DNA from: Cydia pomonella
Lineage: Eukaryota; Arthropoda; Insecta; Lepidoptera; Tortricidae
NCBI RefSeq assembly: GCF_033807575.1
Contig: NC_084713.1
Coordinates: 15,103,389-15,167,388 of the forward strand
Direction of reading: 5' to 3'
Length of the DNA: 64,000 nt
Made by a program: the position numbers and the translations under genes. Each line of letters opens with the position of its first letter. Position 1 is the first letter of the stretch. This document shows positions 58,189-64,000 of the stretch, one piece after another. The notes beneath the pieces are model-generated. The model worked only from the letters and a program-made list of their open reading frames with translations. It had not been told where the DNA came from and made no database searches.

Positions 58189-58412
58189 GGCTTCAAATCC
58201 TGGTATTAAGGGCATTTATTCGTGTGATGAGCATGGATATTTGTTCCTGAATCATGGGTGTTCGCTATGTATTTAAGTATTTATAAATATATATATATAT
58301 ATTATATATATATCGTTGTCTAAGTACCCTCACCACAAGCCTTATTGAGCTTACTGTGGGACTTAGTCAATTTGTGTAATAATGTCCGTATAATATTTAT
58401 TATTTACACTCG
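58189..58412 (+). mobile_element. SINE family 1, copy with B box, body and tail
   Basis: Begins with a B-box-like ggcttcaaatcc, then gcatttattcgtgtgatgag, ttgttcctgaatcatgggtg, a TA microsatellite, cgttgtctaagtaccctcac, cttactgtgggacttagtca and a TTTATT tail. It is the only forward copy, and it links the tRNA head at 37.5 kb to the bodies at 41.8 and 52.2 kb. Confidence 0.78.
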
Positions 58413-58428
58413 ATTGTTGAATGTCTAA

Positions 58429-58530
58429 GGGCCACTTGCACCATCCGACTAACCCGGGGTTAACGGGTTAAACCTGGAGTTACCATGGTTTCGAGTATAA
58501 TTTGACACTGGGTTTAACCGGTTAACCCCT
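58429..58530. mobile_element. half of a MITE (gggccacttgcacc end)
   Basis: The left end gggccacttgcacc leads to aacccggggttaacgggtta and, further right, gggtttaaccggttaacccc, which are inverted relatives of each other. The matching right terminus (ggtgcaagtggccc) is absent, so the element is truncated. Confidence 0.65.
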
Positions 58531-58594
58531 GTTTATTTCGTTTGTTGTGCTCTATTTCGTTTGTTTTATACACTGGAGCTATATGAACTAATTA

Positions 58595-58717
58595 CTGTAG
58601 GGCTAAGATGGTCGACTTTTTATCATTTATCACCATGCCTGTCACGTTCTAACAAGTATGTAAACGCGAAAGTGACGAGCATGTCAGGATTAAGAGCCGA
58701 CTATCTCAGCCCTACAG
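58595..58717. mobile_element. 123-bp MITE with ctgtagggct ends
   Basis: Left end ctgtagggctaagatggtcg and the inverted right end ctgtagggctgagatagtcg differ at two of 20 positions. Interior without coding capacity. It sits close to two other elements. Confidence 0.75.
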
Positions 58718-58879
58718 GACTAGATATACCTCATGTCATTACAGTCTAAGTAGTTTTAAAATGAGAACGAAACTCCGTTTGTATGGGAAGGTGAAATTCG
58801 GCAGGGATTGCCGGGGACTCTTAAAGATAAAATTAATGCAAAGCGCTGGGAGAGTCTTAATAACAGGTAAGTATGGTAT

Positions 58880-58985
58880 ATATTTATTTATTTAACCTTT
58901 ATTACATATTACAACAAAGTACAAAGGTGGACTTATAGCCTTAAGGTACCTTTCTCTACCAGTCAACCTGGGTCTAACAGGAATA
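58880..58985 (-). repeat. LINE 3' tail family A, copy 3
   Basis: tatttatttatttaaccttt then attacatattacaacaaagt, gtggacttatagccttaagg and ctctaccagtcaacct follow the order of the copies at 8.5 and 29.7 kb, more diverged. Confidence 0.5.
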
Positions 58986-61900
58986 GTAGGTAGTTGCAGC
59001 AAAGCCTTCAAAGATATTAAAAAGAGTTATTTTTTCAAATGAGTAACCCCTATCTCCATACCTATTGCCCCAGACTCAAAATAATATGAGTATAGTGTGT
59101 GATACTGGTACAAAATTATAATTATTTTTTTAAGCAAAGTTAACAGTATTAGAACAAAAACGCGTTCGGCATAATTAATATTTCGGGCAACGAACGATTC
59201 ACGGAAGATATAAAAAAATAGAACGGTCATAGGTTGTATGAGCACTTTCGTAAACCTCAGCACCAACTTCATTGCAACCTAATCGTCCTATAAATAACAA
59301 CCTCCTATTCCGATGAGCCCGATGACTGACCAGCGCCATTTGATGTAAATTAGAAAATGTCAAAGTAACGGCCACCGATAAACGACCGCACAAATGATTC
59401 TCATGTCAGGGACAAGCGATTACAATGCTCATTAATAACTCCTTGTGCGGCGCCGCTGGCTGCACAACTACAAATCAGTCTAATGAGCGGATCCCATGAA
59501 AGCCTTTTAATTTCCCATTTGGTGCGGCCACCTCCGATATCGGTGGACTGTTATTAATATAGGGCTGCGTGGCATCCGCTGAGCGGGCCCGGTGGCGAAG
59601 CTCCCGACGAACTCGATTACGGGCGAGACTCTCCGCGACTTATCTCCCGTATTAATTACGCTCAGATATGCACCGGACAAGTTTTAATGCAACCGCTTCA
59701 TTTGTTGCAGCACTAAAAGTGCCATATCAGAGACGTTATAGGAGTGATAACTTTGTACGAGTGACAGCCGGCCGGTCGCGCGGCGAGACAACAGATTGTG
59801 CTTGGACAAGAAACTTATTACTATCGGACCGCTCGCATAGGTAACCGATAACTACCTTGGCTGTATAGTTGTTGTATTTTTAGGGTTCTCTCAACAAGGG
59901 ACCTCTTATAGTTTTCGTCCTATCCGTTGCTATTCGTCGTATGCCGGTTGCCGGCGTTCATCTGCGAGTCCCATATTAGAAAGATGCAATAAAAGAGAAT
60001 GTTTAATTTCCCCTTCAATGAAATTGGAAGTGTTTTTTTTTCTCTTGAGCCTGGATGGTGTCTAGCAACTATTACTCGATTTAGGAATCAGTTTGCCAAA
60101 AATTGTTTAAAACTTTAAGTGACTACGTGAAAAATTTGATTCGGTAATTATATTGATTTCATTACTTAAATGTAGGCGTTAAACTTTAAAGCTTTAATTA
60201 ATTTTTAAAAATTTATATCTTTTTTTTGAAATTCAGAAATTACGATATTTTTTTTTAAATGAAACGACTCAATAGCTTAGCCGTGTTGTGTTTGTGTTTG
60301 TGTTCCTTTGCGCATGATTCGATATCGCTAGATTACTCCAGAATTTCCAAGACACTACCAGTCCTTCCTTCGTCCTTCGACCACTTATTGTAGTACGTAG
60401 CGGTAAAGTTACGGCGATAGCCATCTAGCACTAAAGCGGTCAACGTTTTGCAAGCTCGAGGTAGCGAACAGTGGCTGTTGCAATTACAGCTTGCTTTGAA
60501 AGAAATCGGCATCGGATCGACGGAGCCGGGGGCCAGCAGCGGCTAATAACACCCCACCGGGAATATTGACTGCGGTTACAAATTGAACTAGTATCGCGCT
60601 CTATTTAAAACACTATTTATTTCACTACGGGCGCACGCAATTGCCTAAGCCAGGCATGCAAAAACGAAAGAGAGACTTTTGTAGGTATTCAACGCCGCCC
60701 CCTACGAAAATTTTCCTGTCTTCGATGGAACCTTAAAAATTCCGATAAATCGTATTGATTACTTATTAATACTCCATGGAAAGTTCTAGGTCAAAATATA
60801 TAATCAGACGTATATTTTGAGATCCTTCGATTGCTTTTGAGAAGGCAGTCCAAGAAATTAATTACCCTAAATATCCGATTCTATTTATTTTCTTTCAACT
60901 ACTTGAATACAAAATACTTACCCAATTTAATTTCATTTTAACGTGGGCACAGTGAAATGATTATCTAAAATATAATGATTTATTTCGTCAGTCTGGCCCG
61001 TATATTAAACAGGGTAATAAACAAAACCAGCTCAAAGTAGGGACTTAATTATTCTGTCACTTGCGGTGACTTAAAATCAAATCGAATCTAGCGACAATTG
61101 ACATTTCAGTTAGATTTCATTGCACGCCAGTTTATTTAGTTAGAGTCGAACGAAAGCAATTTAACAGTTCTTGTATATAACACCTATATAGGTTAAATAT
61201 TTTCGTTTTTATTTCCTATGATTTGTAGACACTTCTGGATTCCGTTTACCTACTTTGAAATACTGCTTTTGATTGTTCTGTAGTAGCTTCAGAGGTAACT
61301 GATCCTCCTGCATAGAAACTCAGGGGTCAGTTATCTCTACAGCTTAGGGTAGAGTAAGCCAAGACAAAGACCCTAGTCGACCAAAGATCTAAGTTGTATT
61401 GTCATCTACAACAAAACGACCGTCTTTCATGAAATAACTCTTGTAAATATATGCCAAAACTTCAGTAAACCGTATGTTTGTACATTAAGAAATTTTTGCA
61501 TAACTAACGGTTATGTTTTCTTAAATTATCGTCCAATATTTGTACTCTTGAACTTTAGTTGAATAATTAGAGCCGTGCACACGCTGACAGCAGCGCAGGA
61601 ATGGCTGACTGAGATGGTATCGTGCGCAATACGCGCGCGTGTTCATCCCGCACCACCGGCGTTATCTCCGCGCATGACGGACGGACCTCTTGAAACCGGA
61701 GCCCTCCGAGAATCTCTTCACCGAACCTCCAATCTGTTGCCATAACTCAACCAGATAACAACAAGCCCGTAGAACTGTTAACGACAAATAACATAGATAA
61801 CGTAACGGGCACGTAAGCGGTCCTATCTAGTCGATAATATTTAATAATTATTTACATATCTAGTTGCATTTATCAGATGTGATGACGCGTGCGCTGTGAC

Positions 61901-62989
61901 AAAATTGCCTCCGAACTTTTCGACTAATTTGTTTGAGGCGTTTAGTTACTGCTGCTGTAGCGATAAAGTTAAATATTCGTGATATAACATAATTTTCAGA
62001 TAAACACTAATAGACAGCTTTAGTTAAATAGTTTCAAAAGTAAATTGGATTTCCTGTTTACTTTTCGAAGAAGCCACAAAGGCGAATTAAGGCGTTTTTC
62101 TAATGAGGATGCTTGTCGAGCGAGTTGTACAGCGATTGCCAACAATTAACTGCAGTTAAAACACCAGGCGCCATAGGCTAATGAACAGCATTAGCATAGG
62201 AAGCTGGCACTAACTAAATAAATCTAATGACCAACTCGTTACTACCCGCCACGATTATATTCATTTTGTATGTATATGCCTAATGGTTCAATTAGTGGGG
62301 GAATGGTAAACGAAAATGCATAGATTTATTAATTTATAAAATCGAGTCTTAACTCTGGCAGTGATAAAAATGAAGCTATATAAGAAAGGTCAGTAATATT
62401 CGAGTCTCGTATGGTCGCGCCCTTCAGTCATGGGAAAAGAGGAAGACGATTTGACAGTTTGACTCGAAATAACACATTTTTTATACAGTTGCTCAAAAAG
62501 TGCTACTTTACCTAGCTGTTTAGCGTGCGGAAAAATGGATTTCGCGAACTAGTGCTTTTTACTTTTCCACTTGTTCCAATTCATGACTACTTATTGATGA
62601 GTGTTAATGTTAGTTTCCTTTAAAAGTCGTAATCAACATAAATACCTACTGTTAATGTAAAAATAATAAATATAAGCATATTTCATATTTTATTACTTAC
62701 CTCTTCATCATTATAACACGTTTATTTTTTAATATTGAATATTGAAAAACCGTTCTTAATAAGTTGTCTGAATGGAACGGAATAGCTGCCGAAACGCCTG
62801 TCAAAGCAGAGGCGTTTTTTCTTACTGCAAGAATGGTTAATGTTTCCAAAGGCAACATTCGATATTGTTTTCATACAATTTAAATATACGATACACAAAT
62901 ACTCGTAAATAACGATACTTAGGTAATAATACTATATTTGATATTTACAATTGTTTCTGGCTTATAAAAAAAGTACTTGTTGTTTTTCT
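58986..62989. other. unassigned DNA with CpG-rich tracts
   Basis: No gene or delimited repeat is seen over 4 kb. CpG-rich tracts occur at about 59440-59660, 60500-60560 and 61590-61700, separated by AT-rich DNA with TAATTA cores. The stretch 62480-62580 (aaaaagtgctactttaccta) may be related to the repeat at 63 kb. Confidence 0.35.
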
Positions 62990-63325
62990 TATTTTTTCGC
63001 AACTGTATTAAAAAACGTCATTCGATACACGTGCGGAAATGTCATTCTTCTTTCCGCACTAGCATCGAAATTTACTATTACAGTACATATGGTGCTACTT
63101 TACCGTACTAGTATTTACGGTAATTACTAATTAGCACTTTACGCCTATGTTGAAAATTTAAACGGCCATATATACTGTAAAACGTTATACTGTAATGTAC
63201 GATAGGTACACGTGCGAATAGGTAATTTGCAAGTCGTGTGGATTTAAAACGCTCCCGTCGTCTGTCGTGTTTCAATATCCCCACTCGTTGCGAATTTCCT
63301 TCTTTTCGAACTTGTATAATGTAGG
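62990..63325. repeat. dispersed lepidopteran repeat
   Basis: Phrases such as cattcgatacacgtgcggaa, acagtacatatggtgctact and acacgtgcgaataggtaatt are ones I recall from many moth sequences. Inverted 9-bp blocks attacagta and tactgtaat lie about 110 bp apart. Class unknown. Confidence 0.5.
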
Positions 63326-64000
63326 TAGATCTTAATAGTTTGTTTTGAATTTTTTAGAAGAAATTATTTATGTTTTATTTTATTCTGTGATTGCTTCTAA
63401 GAGATTAAAATATAAAATTTAATCAAGATATTTTGTTTTCTTTAGTTATGGCTATCCCATTTCGGTACATTATGTGCGCGACCGTTTTACCCCAGCCCAT
63501 GCCCGTTTTGCCCTAAGCGAGTATTTGATGTTTGGCGATAAGTCTCCTTTTTTAAGTTTGTTTAGCAAGTTAGGTTTCTGGGCTAGAGTTCTGATGATAG
63601 ATTCCATGAGGAATTGAGAAGTGCATTTAAACAGTGCTTTTTTGTGAAATAGAACTGCTCATAACGACCAGAATGGAACTCCTCCACGACAAGTATTTAA
63701 CGTCTTGAGGCTTATTGTAATTCTTATGGCGTGCACTATGGCTGTAAGTAATTTACATGGTATTTTCTACTGTTTTGTCAAGTCGGTTCTATTCTATTAA
63801 ATATTATTAAATCACGATATCCGTGGTTACCCCCTGGTTATTTGAACACGTGTATAATATACTTATTATTATTACTTGTAATTAAACACAACAAAATTTT
63901 CCTCATAATTACTCATCTCCGACGAACGCTAATAACTACGATTGCGAGGTTAAGAAGTTGTTACATGAGTAAATAAAACTTCCAAGTAATTAATCAACGA
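63326..64000. other. unassigned AT-rich DNA
   Basis: Nothing recognised to the window end. Confidence 0.4.

Overview
The window looks like repeat-rich nuclear DNA from a moth or butterfly (Lepidoptera). It is AT-rich with short CpG-rich tracts. Many repeats match families I recall as typical of lepidopteran genomes: 3' ends of CR1-like and RTE-like LINEs, tRNA-derived SINEs with A and B boxes, small inverted-repeat elements (MITEs), and a piggyBac-type MITE between TTAA sites. No database search was possible, so family names rest on protein and motif recognition. I see no convincing cellular protein-coding gene, rRNA or functional tRNA; the window is best read as intergenic or deep intronic DNA.

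Region by region: 1-6 kb is mostly non-repetitive, with a LINE 3' end at 445-705 and a CpG-rich, TAAT-rich tract at 3.9-4.3 kb. From 6.0 to 8.7 kb there is an RTE-type LINE fragment (+) between TA microsatellites, then a 5'-truncated CR1-like LINE (-) with an uninterrupted reverse-transcriptase frame. At 10.1-13.5 kb lie decayed LINE remnants. From 15,841 to 21,894 is the most striking structure: about 560-bp inverted terminal repeats, flanked by TTA on both sides, enclose an uninterrupted 1306-codon Ty1/copia gag-pol gene that has a polypurine tract and an LTR start downstream but no recognisable 5' LTR or primer-binding site. A third partial copy of the arm lies inside it.

From 22.0 to 28.9 kb there is a perfect 74-bp inverted repeat with a G-run in its loop, a 164-bp unit repeated without visible difference 4.7 kb away, a 16-bp and an 85-bp tandem array (24.3-25.5 kb), and another LINE remnant. 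From 28.9 to 46.5 kb the DNA is sparse, with SINEs, two related LINE tails, a piggyBac-type MITE, a short tRNA-derived SINE and several fold-back elements. From 46.6 to 58.9 kb come nested retrotransposons (one insertion with an 8-bp target-site duplication), two large decayed LINE reverse transcriptases, MITEs and SINEs. The last 5 kb is mainly unassigned, with CpG-rich tracts and one dispersed repeat.

The genes do not form a pathway. They are transposon genes in different states of decay: the copia gag-pol and the CR1-like frame look youngest, and the remaining LINE pieces carry stops, frameshifts or lost catalytic residues.
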